From Oscillospiraceae bacterium (GTDB lineage: Bacteria > Bacillota > Clostridia > Oscillospirales > Oscillospiraceae), in contig JAFVAS010000058.1 of NCBI GenBank assembly GCA_017480395.1, forward strand, positions 1 through 12,584: a stretch of 12,584 bases of DNA, in the 5' to 3' direction. How positions within the stretch are numbered: the stretch's first letter is position 1; the number at the start of each line of letters is the position of its first letter. This document shows, in pieces, positions 5,355 through 12,298 of this stretch. A model generated the notes under the pieces. It did no database searches. It was not told the origin of the DNA and was given only the letters and a program-made list of their open reading frames with translations. The position numbers and the translations under genes were made by a program.

Positions 5355-7421
5355 ATGAGTTATTCCGTGCAAAACATCCGCAACGTCGCCCTGCTGGGGC
5401 ATGGCGGCAATGGTAAGACGACCCTGGTGGAGAGCCTGCTGTATATGAACGGCCAGCTGGACCGCCAGGGCCGAACCACGGACGGAAACACGGTCTGTGA
5501 TTACGACGCCGAGGAGATCAAGCGCCAGATCTCCATCTCCACCGCCGTCGCCCCCGTTGAGTACAACGGCTGCAAGGTCAACCTGCTGGACACCCCGGGC
5601 AACTATGACTTCTCCGGCGAGGTGCAGGAGGCCCTGCGCGTGGCGGAGCTGGGCATCATCGTCTGCGACGCCAAGAGCGGCCTGAGCGTCGGCACCGAGC
5701 GGGCGTGGAAGCTGCTGAACAAGGCCAATATGCCCCGGTTCATCTATATCTCCAAGATCGACGAGGACAACGGCGACTTCAACGGCGCCTTTGCCACCCT
5801 GCGGGAGCACTTTGGCCGCGCCATCGCCCCCCTCATCATCCCCATCTGGGACGACAAAAAGCACGTCACCGGCATTGTGGACGTGGTGAACAAGCGGGCC
5901 TACACCATTGAGAACGGCAAGCGGGTGGAGATCCCCATCCCCGAGGATAAGGTCAGCGTCATTGAGGAGCAGTATGATGCCCTGATGGAGTCCGTCGCCG
6001 AGACCAGCGAGGAGTTCATGGACAAGTTCTTCAGCGGCGAGAGCTTCACCTATGCCGAGGTCATCCAGGGCCTGCGCATCGGCGTCAAGGACGGCAGCCT
6101 GGTTCCCGTGTTCTGCGGCAGCGCCCTCACCGGCCTGGGCACCATGGCCCTGCTGACCGGCATCGTCGATCTGGCCCCGTCCCCCATGGACGCCCCCGCC
6201 GAGGTCGCCGCCGACGAGGATGGCGAGCCGGTGGAGTTCGCCGTCGCCCCCGGTGCCCTGCCCGCCGCCCTGGTCGTCAAGACCATCTCCGACCAGTATG
6301 GCAAGTACTCCTTTGTCAAGGTGCTCTCCGGCGTCCTCACCTCCGACCTCTCCCTGGTGGATACCACCACGGGCAGCACCGAGAAGCTGGGCCGTCTGTA
6401 CACCATGCGGGGCAAGAAGGCAACTGAGGTCAAGGAGCTGGGCTGCGGCGACATCGGCGCCATCGCCAAAATGGACAAGGTCAAGACCGGCGATACCCTG
6501 GTGGACGGCCGCAATGTGGTCAAATTCGCCGGGATCGACTTCGCCGAGCCCAACTTTGCCAAGGCCATCGCCCCCAAGACCCGGGGCCAGGAGGAGAAGG
6601 TCGCCGCCGGCCTTGCCCGCCTGAACGAGGAGGATCCCTCCTTCACCGTCACCAACAACGCCGAGACCCATCAGATGGTCATCACCGGCGCGGGCGATAT
6701 TCAGATCGATGTTCTGGTCTCCAAGCTCAAGAGCCGCTTCGGCGTGGACGCCCTCCTGGAGGAGCCCCGGGTGGCCTATCGGGAGAAGATCCGCAAGACC
6801 GTCTCCAAGCAGGGCCGCCACAAGAAGCAGACCGGCGGCAGCGGCCAGTTCGGTGACGTGTGGATCCGCTTCGAGCCCTGCGACAGCGAGGAGATGGTCT
6901 TCGACGAGGAGGTCTTTGGCGGCAGCGTGCCCAAGAACTTCTTCCCCGCGGTGGAGAAGGGCCTGCGCGAGGCCTGCATCCACGGCGTGCTGGCCGGCTA
7001 TCCCGTGGTGAACCTGAAGGCCGTTCTGTATGATGGCTCCTATCACCCCGTGGATTCCTCCGAAATCGCCTTTAAGACGGCGGCGCAGCTGGCCTACAAG
7101 GCCGCCCTGCCCGAGGCCAACCCCGTCATGCTGGAGCCGGTGGGCACCCTGAAGGTCACCGTGCCCGACAGCTACATGGGCGACATCATCGGCGACCTGA
7201 ACAAGCGCCGCGGCCGCGTCATGGGTATGGAGCCCAACGAGGACGGCGACCAGGTGATCGAGGCCGAGGTGCCGATGGCCGAGATGACCAACTATGCCAT
7301 CGAGCTGCGGGCCATGACCCAGAGCCGGGGCACCTTCACCTTCCAGTTCGTCCGCTATGAGGATTGTCCCCCCGCCGCCCAGGCCAAGGCCATCGAGCAG
7401 GCCAAGGCGCTGGCGGAATAA
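5355..7421 (+). CDS. EF-G-like translational GTPase (EF-G-2 type)
   Basis: A 688-residue GTPase with the full EF-G domain order: G domain (1 to ~275), domain II (~290-375), III (~400-475), IV (~480-600, with RHKKQTGGSGQFGDVWIRFE) and V (~600-680). It differs from housekeeping EF-G in the G domain: the P-loop is GHGGNGKT (15-22) rather than AHIDAGKT, switch I ends RQISI (57-61) rather than RGITI, the G3 motif is DTPGNYDF (79-86) with Asn for the catalytic His, and G4 is SKID (133-136) rather than NKMD. GTERAW and the following PRF/KID segment resemble Thermus EF-G-2. It probably binds the ribosome, but whether it catalyses translocation or plays a stress or recycling role is unknown. ATG 5355 has AAGGAGAG (5339-5346) 8 bases upstream; an in-frame ATG at 5283 lacks such a site. 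It has its own promoter and terminator, so it is monocistronic. Confidence 0.9.
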   Translation: MSYSVQNIRNVALLGHGGNGKTTLVESLLYMNGQLDRQGRTTDGNTVCDYDAEEIKRQISISTAVAPVEYNGCKVNLLDTPGNYDFSGEVQEALRVAELGIIVCDAKSGLSVGTERAWKLLNKANMPRFIYISKIDEDNGDFNGAFATLREHFGRAIAPLIIPIWDDKKHVTGIVDVVNKRAYTIENGKRVEIPIPEDKVSVIEEQYDALMESVAETSEEFMDKFFSGESFTYAEVIQGLRIGVKDGSLVPVFCGSALTGLGTMALLTGIVDLAPSPMDAPAEVAADEDGEPVEFAVAPGALPAALVVKTISDQYGKYSFVKVLSGVLTSDLSLVDTTTGSTEKLGRLYTMRGKKATEVKELGCGDIGAIAKMDKVKTGDTLVDGRNVVKFAGIDFAEPNFAKAIAPKTRGQEEKVAAGLARLNEEDPSFTVTNNAETHQMVITGAGDIQIDVLVSKLKSRFGVDALLEEPRVAYREKIRKTVSKQGRHKKQTGGSGQFGDVWIRFEPCDSEEMVFDEEVFGGSVPKNFFPAVEKGLREACIHGVLAGYPVVNLKAVLYDGSYHPVDSSEIAFKTAAQLAYKAALPEANPVMLEPVGTLKVTVPDSYMGDIIGDLNKRRGRVMGMEPNEDGDQVIEAEVPMAEMTNYAIELRAMTQSRGTFTFQFVRYEDCPPAAQAKAIEQAKALAE

Positions 7422-7437
7422 CTCCAAACCGTTCTGT

Positions 7438-7470
7438 GTCCCCGGATGCGATGCGTCCGGGGACTTTTTT
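7438..7470 (+). terminator. Intrinsic terminator of the EF-G-like gene
   Basis: GTCCCCGGA (7438-7446) pairs with TCCGGGGAC (7456-7464), and the stem extends inward by a T-G wobble and two more pairs to a three-base loop. A run of six T residues (7465-7470) follows. This is a textbook rho-independent terminator on the plus strand. Confidence 0.93.
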
Positions 7471-7483
7471 ATCAGAACTTCAT

Positions 7484-7511
7484 TTGACAATCCGCGCCAT
7501 CGTTTTATAAT
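7484..7511 (+). promoter_or_regulatory. Sigma-A promoter of the L,D-transpeptidase operon
   Basis: A perfect TTGACA (7484-7489), a 16-base spacer and a perfect TATAAT (7506-7511). Transcription should begin near 7518, about 30 bases before the start codon. The promoter lies directly behind the preceding terminator and probably also serves the two methyltransferase genes downstream. Confidence 0.88.
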
Positions 7512-7548
7512 ATAGGTTGTATCATTCTTTCAAATAGGAGGGATCGCC

Positions 7549-9048
7549 ATGGAAGAGAACATTCGCCCGCGGAAACGAACCTATGTCATCGTCATCTCCG
7601 CTGTGGTGGTGGTGCTCCTCGCCCTCTTGGCCTTTTTGTACTGCGTGATGTCCTGGCGTCAGGCGGATCGGTTCCCGGAGCAGACCTATATCAACTCTAT
7701 CGACGTCAGCGGCATGACCGTGGGCCGGGCCAAGCGGGAGCTGGCCCGCTCGGTGGAGCAATATGAGCTGACCATCCGCGAGCGGGACGGCAAGACCGAG
7801 ACCATCACCGGGGAGGAGATCGGCCTGGCCTATGTGGACAACGGGGACGTGGACGACCTCTTCGCCCAATATAACCCCTATCGCTGGTTTTTGGACAACC
7901 GCCACACCGACGAGCTGGTTGCCGCGGCGGACACCGGCTTTGACCAGGAGATGGCCCGCGCCGCGGTGGAGGGCCTGACCTGCTTCACCAACTATGTCCC
8001 CGCCCAGGACGCCTTCATCTCGGAGGTGGACGACGGCTATGCGGTGACGCCGGAGGTGCAGGGCACCGAGCTCCAGCCGGAGCGCGCCCAGTCCGCGATT
8101 CTGGACGCCATCCGCGCCGGGGCCGCCGAGGTCGACCTGGAGGCGGAGGGGCTGTACGTCGTGCCGGAGATCCGCGCCGACGATCCGGCGCTGAACGCCA
8201 AGGTGGACGCGCTGAACGACCTGCTCCGGGCGGACATCACCTTTGACTTTGGGGACGACCGGGTGGTGCGGGTGAATGCCCGGGCCATCAAGGGCCTGAT
8301 CGTGGAGAACGAGGCGGGGGAGATGGAGCTGAGCCTGGAGAAGGTGACCGACCTGGTGCGCACCAAGATGGCCTACCGCATCGACACCTTCGGCCTGACC
8401 CACACCGTCACCACCCACAACGGCACCACCATCAACCTCAAGGGGGGCGACTACGGCTGGTGCATCGCCCGCAACAGCACGGCCCAGAAGCTCTATGACG
8501 CGATTCTGGAGGGCTACCAGGGGGAGATGGAGGCCGAATACCAATATAAGGGCAAGCACATGGGCGTGGACGATATCGGCGGCACCTATGTGGAGGTCAG
8601 CATCGATCAGCAGATGATGTGGCTCTACAAGGACTATCAGGAGGTGCTGGCCACCCCGGTGGTCACGGGCAATATCTCCCTGGACCGGGCCACCCCCTAT
8701 GGCAGCGTCTGGGCCATCGACGGCAAGCAGAAGGACGCGGTGCTGGGCTCGCTGGACACGGTGGGCTACGAGGCCCCGGTCAACTACTGGATGCCCTTCA
8801 ACGGCAACGTGGGCATTCACGACGCGGACAAGTGGCGCAGCGCCTACGGCGGCGACATCTACCTCACCAACGGCAGCCGGGGCTGCGTCAACACCCCCCT
8901 GGCGGCCTGCGAGGTGGTGTTCAACACGGTGGAGCGGGGCACCGCCGTGGTGGTCTACAACCTGAGCGACCCGGAGACCGACGTGGTCAGCCTGCCCGGG
9001 GAGTTTGCCCCGCCCCCCGACCCCGACGACTGGGACTGGGATGACTGA
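7549..9048 (+). CDS. Membrane-anchored L,D-transpeptidase with peptidoglycan-binding region
   Basis: A 499-residue YkuD-family L,D-transpeptidase, which forms 3-3 cross-links or attaches groups to peptidoglycan outside the membrane. A short basic N-terminus (RPRKR) is followed by one transmembrane segment (about 11-33), so the protein is anchored with its bulk outside. Residues ~60-330 look like PG_binding_4-type repeats (note TPEVQGTELQPERAQSAILD). The YkuD domain (~345-480) has the catalytic signature GIHDADKW (H424) and SRGCVN (Cys446). The tail is proline- and acid-rich, ending DDWDWDD. The start is ATG 7549, with AGGAGGG (7536-7542) 6 bases upstream. The stop lies 8 bases inside the next gene, suggesting translational coupling to the methyltransferase. 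Many Clostridia use 3-3 cross-links heavily; a role in spore or vegetative wall cannot be told apart here. Confidence 0.92.
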   Translation: MEENIRPRKRTYVIVISAVVVVLLALLAFLYCVMSWRQADRFPEQTYINSIDVSGMTVGRAKRELARSVEQYELTIRERDGKTETITGEEIGLAYVDNGDVDDLFAQYNPYRWFLDNRHTDELVAAADTGFDQEMARAAVEGLTCFTNYVPAQDAFISEVDDGYAVTPEVQGTELQPERAQSAILDAIRAGAAEVDLEAEGLYVVPEIRADDPALNAKVDALNDLLRADITFDFGDDRVVRVNARAIKGLIVENEAGEMELSLEKVTDLVRTKMAYRIDTFGLTHTVTTHNGTTINLKGGDYGWCIARNSTAQKLYDAILEGYQGEMEAEYQYKGKHMGVDDIGGTYVEVSIDQQMMWLYKDYQEVLATPVVTGNISLDRATPYGSVWAIDGKQKDAVLGSLDTVGYEAPVNYWMPFNGNVGIHDADKWRSAYGGDIYLTNGSRGCVNTPLAACEVVFNTVERGTAVVVYNLSDPETDVVSLPGEFAPPPDPDDWDWDD

Positions 9049-9736
9049 GCTGCGGGAGGAGCGCATCGGCGCGCTGACGCTGCTCCAGGATCCCGCCGAG
9101 TTCAAGCTGACCCGGGACGCGCTGGATCTGGCGCGGTTCGCCACGGTGCGCCGCTTTGACTGGGTCTGCGACCTGGGCTGCGGCCAGGGCAATCTGCTGA
9201 TCCCGCTGGCGGAGCGGGCGGAGGGGCTGACCCTGGACGGGGTGGAGCTCCGGGCCGGGGCCGCGGCCCTGTGCCGGGAGAATCTGCGCCGGAACGGCCT
9301 TTCCGGCACCATTGTCACCGGGGACCTGACGGCGCGGCACGCGTCCCTTGGGCCGGGACAATACGATCTGGTGGTGGCCAACCCGCCCTATTTTGCGGCC
9401 TCATCCGGGGCGGTTGCCCCGGACGAGGCCAGGGGGATGGCCCGCACCGAGGGGAACTACACCCTGGAGGCCGCCTGCGCCGCCGCGAAGCTGCTGCTGC
9501 ACACCGGAGGGCGGTTCGCCCTGTGCATCCGCCCGGAGCGGCTGGCCGAGCTGATGGAGGAAATGCGCCGCCACGGGCTGGAGCCGAAGCGCCTCCAGCT
9601 GCGGCAGCCCCGGTCGGAGCGGTGCGCCAACCTGGCGCTGGTGGAGGGTGTGCGGCAGGGGAGACCGGGTCTGACGGTGCTGCCCGTCCTGCTCACGCAG
9701 CAGCCGGGGACAGAGGACGAAGGACAGGGAGGATGA
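9041..9736 (+). CDS. tRNA1(Val) (adenine(37)-N6)-methyltransferase family protein
   Basis: A class I SAM-dependent methyltransferase of the TrmN6/YfiC (YabB) family, 231 residues. The SAM-binding motif DLGCGQGN lies at 44-51, with an acidic residue ending the second strand (GVEL, 67-70). The catalytic NPPY motif of N6-adenine or related amino methyltransferases is at 114-117 (VVANPPYF). In E. coli this family methylates A37 of tRNA-Val; the substrate of the Gram-positive YabB proteins is less certain. The start at ATG 9041 overlaps the transpeptidase gene by 8 bases, and the GGGGAG at 8998-9003 is too far away to be its ribosome binding site, so translation probably depends on coupling. The neighbouring rsmI and abrB reproduce the yabB-rsmI-abrB order of Bacillus, which supports the assignment. 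Confidence 0.82.
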   Translation: MTELREERIGALTLLQDPAEFKLTRDALDLARFATVRRFDWVCDLGCGQGNLLIPLAERAEGLTLDGVELRAGAAALCRENLRRNGLSGTIVTGDLTARHASLGPGQYDLVVANPPYFAASSGAVAPDEARGMARTEGNYTLEAACAAAKLLLHTGGRFALCIRPERLAELMEEMRRHGLEPKRLQLRQPRSERCANLALVEGVRQGRPGLTVLPVLLTQQPGTEDEGQGG

Positions 9737-9739
9737 GCC

Positions 9740-10576
9740 ATGGCAGGAACGCTTTATCTGGTGCCCACCCCCATCGGCAACCTGGGGGATCTGAGCCAGC
9801 GCATCATTGACATCTTATCGGAGGCGGACTTCATCGCCGCCGAGGACACCCGGGTCTCGCTGAAGCTGCTGAACCACCTGGGGCTGAAAAAGCCGCTGGT
9901 CAGCTATTACCGCCACAACACCGAGACCAGCGGTCCGCAGATTCTGGCCCGGCTGCTCTCTGGGGAGAGCTGTGCCCTGGTCACGGACGCCGGGACGCCC
10001 GCCATCAGCGACCCCGGGGAGGAGCTGGTGGCCCAATGCGCCGAGGCGGGGGTGACGGTGTGCGCCATTCCCGGGCCCTGCGCCCTGGTGACCGCCCTGG
10101 CGGTCTCCGGCCTGCCCACGGGCCGATTTACCTTCGAGGGCTTTCTGGCGATGAACCGCAAAAACCGGGCCGCCCACCTGGAGTCCCTGCGCGGGGAGCG
10201 GCGCACCATGATCTTCTACGAGGCGCCCCACAAGCTGTGCGCCACCCTGGACGACCTGGTGCACTATTTCGGCCCGGAGCGGCGCATCTCCCTGTGCCGG
10301 GAGCTGTCCAAGCTCCACGAGCAGGTGCTGCGCATGACCCTGGGGGAGGCGGCGGACTACTACCGCCAGCAGCCGCCCAAGGGGGAGTTTGTGCTGGTGG
10401 TGGAGGGAGCGCCGGAGCCGGAGCCGGAGGAGATCTCCTGGGAGGACGCGGTGGAGCGGGTGCTCCGGCTGCGCGCCGACGGCCTGGCCATGAAGGCCGC
10501 CGCCCGGCAGGTGTCGGAGGAGACGGGGCTGAGCAAAAACGAGCTCTATGCCCGGGCGACCAAGTCCGGCGGGTGA
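9740..10576 (+). CDS. rsmI: 16S rRNA (cytidine(1402)-2'-O)-methyltransferase RsmI
   Basis: A 278-residue tetrapyrrole-methylase-fold enzyme. RsmI 2'-O-methylates C1402 of 16S rRNA in the decoding centre, together with RsmH, which methylates N4. Family signatures appear in order: LVPTPIGNLGDL near the N-terminus (about 7-18), AAEDTR (about 33-38), VTDAGTPAISDPG (about 80-92), IPGPCALVTALAVSGLP (about 109-125), FYEAPHKL (about 158-165) and KGEFVLVVEG (about 214-223). A C-terminal ~50-residue segment ends in a helix-turn-helix-like RQVSEETGLSKNELY, usual for the family. ATG 9740 follows GGGAGG (9727-9732) by 7 bases and begins 3 bases after the preceding stop, so the two genes are co-transcribed. 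Confidence 0.96.
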   Translation: MAGTLYLVPTPIGNLGDLSQRIIDILSEADFIAAEDTRVSLKLLNHLGLKKPLVSYYRHNTETSGPQILARLLSGESCALVTDAGTPAISDPGEELVAQCAEAGVTVCAIPGPCALVTALAVSGLPTGRFTFEGFLAMNRKNRAAHLESLRGERRTMIFYEAPHKLCATLDDLVHYFGPERRISLCRELSKLHEQVLRMTLGEAADYYRQQPPKGEFVLVVEGAPEPEPEEISWEDAVERVLRLRADGLAMKAAARQVSEETGLSKNELYARATKSGG

Positions 10577-10594
10577 CGCAAAATGGAAAAAAAT

Positions 10595-10638
10595 AAAACG
10601 CCGATGGGGCCGGTCACGACCCTGTCGGCGTTATTTTT
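10595..10638. terminator. Bidirectional terminator between rsmI and abrB
   Basis: AACGCCGA (10597-10604) pairs with TCGGCGTT (10625-10632), and a second inner run, GGG (10607-10609) with CCC (10620-10622), extends the stem. On the plus strand it is followed by ATTTTT. On the minus strand the flank reads TTATTTTTTT, an even better T-run. It can end both convergent transcripts. Confidence 0.8.
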
Positions 10639-10663
10639 GTGATTTTGTCCATTCGCGGAGCGC

Positions 10664-10921
10664 TCAACCGTTGGATTTTGCACCCAGCTCCTTCAGACAC
10701 TTGGGGCAGATGTTCTTGCCCTTGAAATCAACGACGTTCTTTGCCTCGCCGCAGAAAATGCAGGAAGGCTGATACTTCTTCAGCACAATGGAAGAGCCGT
10801 CGACATAGATCTCAACAGCGTCCTTTTCTGCAATGTCCATGGTGCGGCGCAGCTCGATGGGTAAGACGATACGGCCAAGCTCATCAACTCTGCGGACGAT
10901 ACCGGTCGATTTCAGTTTCAT
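10664..10921 (-). CDS. abrB: AbrB-family transition-state regulator with C-terminal zinc-ribbon-like tail
   Basis: An 85-residue DNA-binding protein. Residues 1-50 form the swapped-hairpin AbrB/SpoVT DNA-binding domain: STGIVRRVDELGRIVLPIEL (5-24), then the IAEKDAVEIYVDG strand region. The tail has CIFC (54-57) and CPKC (72-75), the spacing of a small zinc ribbon, where B. subtilis AbrB has a different C-terminal dimerisation domain. AbrB proteins usually repress post-exponential genes during growth and are themselves shut off as sporulation begins. The start is ATG 10921 on the minus strand, with GGAGGAGG 8 bases upstream. It converges on rsmI, a gene order shared with Bacillus. Direct targets cannot be told from this window, though spmA lies divergently upstream. 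Confidence 0.93.
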   Translation of the reverse strand: MKLKSTGIVRRVDELGRIVLPIELRRTMDIAEKDAVEIYVDGSSIVLKKYQPSCIFCGEAKNVVDFKGKNICPKCLKELGAKSNG

Positions 10922-11003
10922 TCTGTGATCCTCCTCCGTCCCTTCCGGGTCTTTTTATATTCGTGTTTTTTCTGTCACTTATGACATATCTCAACAATTA
11001 TAG

Positions 11004-11031
11004 ATTATAACAAAGCGGGGTTTCTTGTCAA
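11004..11031 (-). promoter_or_regulatory. Sigma-A promoter of abrB
   Basis: Read on the minus strand, a perfect TTGACA (11031-11026), a 16-base spacer and a perfect TATAAT (11009-11004). Transcription should start near 10997, giving a leader of about 75 bases. Such a consensus promoter predicts high expression unless repressed. Confidence 0.88.
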
Positions 11032-11039
11032 CCCAATTT

Positions 11040-11069
11040 AAAGAAAAAATAATTTCTTTCTGCGACAAA
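11040..11069. promoter_or_regulatory. Possible regulatory sites upstream of abrB: inverted repeat and Spo0A-box-like sequence
   Basis: AAAGAAA (11040-11046) and TTTCTTT (11053-11059) form a 7-bp inverted repeat with a six-base AT loop. Next to it, the minus strand of 11061-11069 reads TTTGTCGCA, one base off the extended Spo0A box TTTGTCGAA. Both lie upstream of the abrB -35 box and about 70-100 bases before spmA. AT-rich DNA makes chance matches easy, so this is tentative. The rest of 10922-11136 shows no clear sigma-A promoter directed towards spmA. Confidence 0.25.
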
Positions 11070-11136
11070 TTTTTTGAAATTCTAAAGCCGACCCTCCGTG
11101 CATAGGGTGAAAGGGCAACTGGGAGGAGCTGGATAC

Positions 11137-11712
11137 ATGGCGATGACGGTTTTTTGGTGTGTTATGGCAGCGGCATCGGTGATCTGCGGCCTGGTCACGG
11201 GGCAGATGGCCCAGGTCAGCGCGGCGGTGGCGGAGGGGGCGCAGAGCGGCGTCACCCTGTGCCTCAGCATGGCGGGGATGCTGTGCCTCTGGAACGGCGT
11301 GCTGGAGGTGCTCCGCCGCAGCGGACTGGTGGATGGCCTGCGCGCGCTGCTGCTGCCCGTCCTGCGGCGGCTCTATGTGGACTTCCAGACGGATCGGGCG
11401 GTGCTGAACGCGGTCAGCGCCAATGTGGCCGCCAATCTGCTGGGGCTGGGCAATGCGGCGACGCCCTTCGGCATCCAGGCCGCCCAGGGGATGGCACGGC
11501 GCTACGGCGGCACGGCGGGGGCGGGATTGTGCCTGCTGGTGGTGTGCAACACCGCCTCCATCCAGCTGCTGCCCACCACGGTGGCGGCCCTGCGCAGCGG
11601 TGCGGGCTGCGCCACGCCCCTGGACATTCTCCCGGCGGTCTGGCTGACCTCGGCAGCGTCGTTGACGGCGGGGATTCTGGCGGCCAGGCTGCTGGAGCGG
11701 GTCTGGCCATGA
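11137..11712 (+). CDS. spmA: Spore maturation protein A (nucleoside-recognition/gate domain membrane protein)
   Basis: A 191-residue integral membrane protein (B. subtilis SpmA is 196). Hydrophobic segments lie at roughly 1-20, 35-60, 95-115, 130-155 and 165-185. The family segment LGNAATPFGIQAAQGM, followed by CNTASIQLLPTT, is characteristic of the SpmA nucleoside-recognition (Gate) domain. SpmA and SpmB are needed for proper core dehydration and spore maturation in Bacillus and Clostridium; the transported substrate, if any, is not established. ATG 11137 has GGAGGAG (11122-11128) 8 bases upstream; a GTG at 11098 in the same frame adds 13 non-family residues. I could not find a sigma-A promoter on this strand, which fits expression by a sporulation sigma factor (sigma-E in B. 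subtilis). The stop overlaps the spmB start in an ATGA. Confidence 0.92.
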   Translation: MAMTVFWCVMAAASVICGLVTGQMAQVSAAVAEGAQSGVTLCLSMAGMLCLWNGVLEVLRRSGLVDGLRALLLPVLRRLYVDFQTDRAVLNAVSANVAANLLGLGNAATPFGIQAAQGMARRYGGTAGAGLCLLVVCNTASIQLLPTTVAALRSGAGCATPLDILPAVWLTSAASLTAGILAARLLERVWP

Positions 11713-12224
11713 GCGATCTGCTGGTGCCGCTGCTGCTGGGCGGCGCGGCTATCTTCGCGGCGGCGCGGCGGGTGGATGTCTTTGACGCGCTGTGCACCGG
11801 CGCGTCGGAGGGCCTGAGCCTGCTGCGCAAAATCTGTCCCAATCTGATCGCGCTGCTGACGGCGGTATCCATGCTCCGGGCCTCCGGGGCCCTCGATCTG
11901 CTGGCCCGGGCGCTGGCCCCGGCCCTGGGGTGGCTGGGGCTTCCGCCGGAGCTGCTGCCCCTGATGCTGATCCGCCCCTTCAGCGGCAGCGGAGCCCTGG
12001 GGGTGGGGGCGGAGCTGATCGCCGCCTATGGCCCGGACTCCTACCTGGGCCGGACTGCGGCGGTGATGCTGGGCAGCACGGAGACCACCTTCTACACCGT
12101 GGCCGTCTACTTTGGCGCGGTGGGGGTGAAGCGCAGCCGCTATGCCATCCCCGCCGCGCTGTGCGCGGACATGACGGGCTTTCTGGTCTCTGCCTGGAGC
12201 GTGAAGCTGCTGTTTCGGGGGTGA
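11709..12224 (+). CDS. spmB: Spore maturation protein B
   Basis: A 171-residue membrane protein, partner of SpmA (B. subtilis SpmB is 178). It has three or four hydrophobic segments and the family motifs LIRPFSGSGALGV (about 92-104) and GSTETTFYTVAVYFGAVGVK (about 122-141). ATG 11709 overlaps the spmA stop by four bases, the usual sign of translational coupling. A downstream in-frame start would cut the first hydrophobic segment. It acts with SpmA in the developing spore to lower core water content. No hairpin terminator is evident directly after its stop; the next gene's promoter begins 15 bases later. Confidence 0.93.
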   Translation: MSDLLVPLLLGGAAIFAAARRVDVFDALCTGASEGLSLLRKICPNLIALLTAVSMLRASGALDLLARALAPALGWLGLPPELLPLMLIRPFSGSGALGVGAELIAAYGPDSYLGRTAAVMLGSTETTFYTVAVYFGAVGVKRSRYAIPAALCADMTGFLVSAWSVKLLFRG

Positions 12225-12230
12225 AATCCA

Positions 12231-12240
12231 AACCGCGGTT
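12231..12240. repeat. Perfect 10-bp palindrome overlapping a -35 box
   Basis: AACCGCGGTT reads the same on both strands, and its last two bases are the first two of the TTGACT -35 box at 12239-12244. A second small inverted repeat, CCCC-T-GGGG, sits inside the spacer of the same promoter at about 12249-12257. Either could bind a repressor; neither matches an operator I know. Confidence 0.35.
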
Positions 12241-12266
12241 GACTTTTTCCCCTGGGGGACTACAAT
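12239..12266 (+). promoter_or_regulatory. Sigma-A promoter of the MGMT-type gene
   Basis: TTGACT (12239-12244), a 16-base spacer and TACAAT (12261-12266). Transcription should start near 12273. That leaves only about 5 bases before the first in-frame ATG (12278), which helps choose the second ATG at 12299 as the real start. Confidence 0.8.
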
Positions 12267-12298
12267 AAAAGGAGCGTATGACCGGGGGAGGGCTTGGC

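Noticed and set aside
243..9381. Very long open frames on the minus strand opposite the FAD oxidoreductase, synthetase, EF-G-like and transpeptidase genes (for example 5277-7490 and 7522-9381)
   Set aside because: They mirror the codon bias of GC-rich genes on the other strand, have low-complexity Gly/His/Val/Asp-rich translations, no recognisable domains and no suitable ribosome binding sites. The plus-strand genes carry clear family motifs.
11098..11136. Upstream GTG start for spmA
   Set aside because: It adds 13 residues with no family counterpart and lacks a good ribosome binding site. ATG 11137 has GGAGGAG at ideal spacing and gives the usual family length.
12278..12298. First in-frame ATG of the MGMT-type gene
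   Set aside because: Only about 5 bases separate it from the predicted transcription start. ATG 12299 has GGGGGAGG at a good distance and begins right at the family domain.
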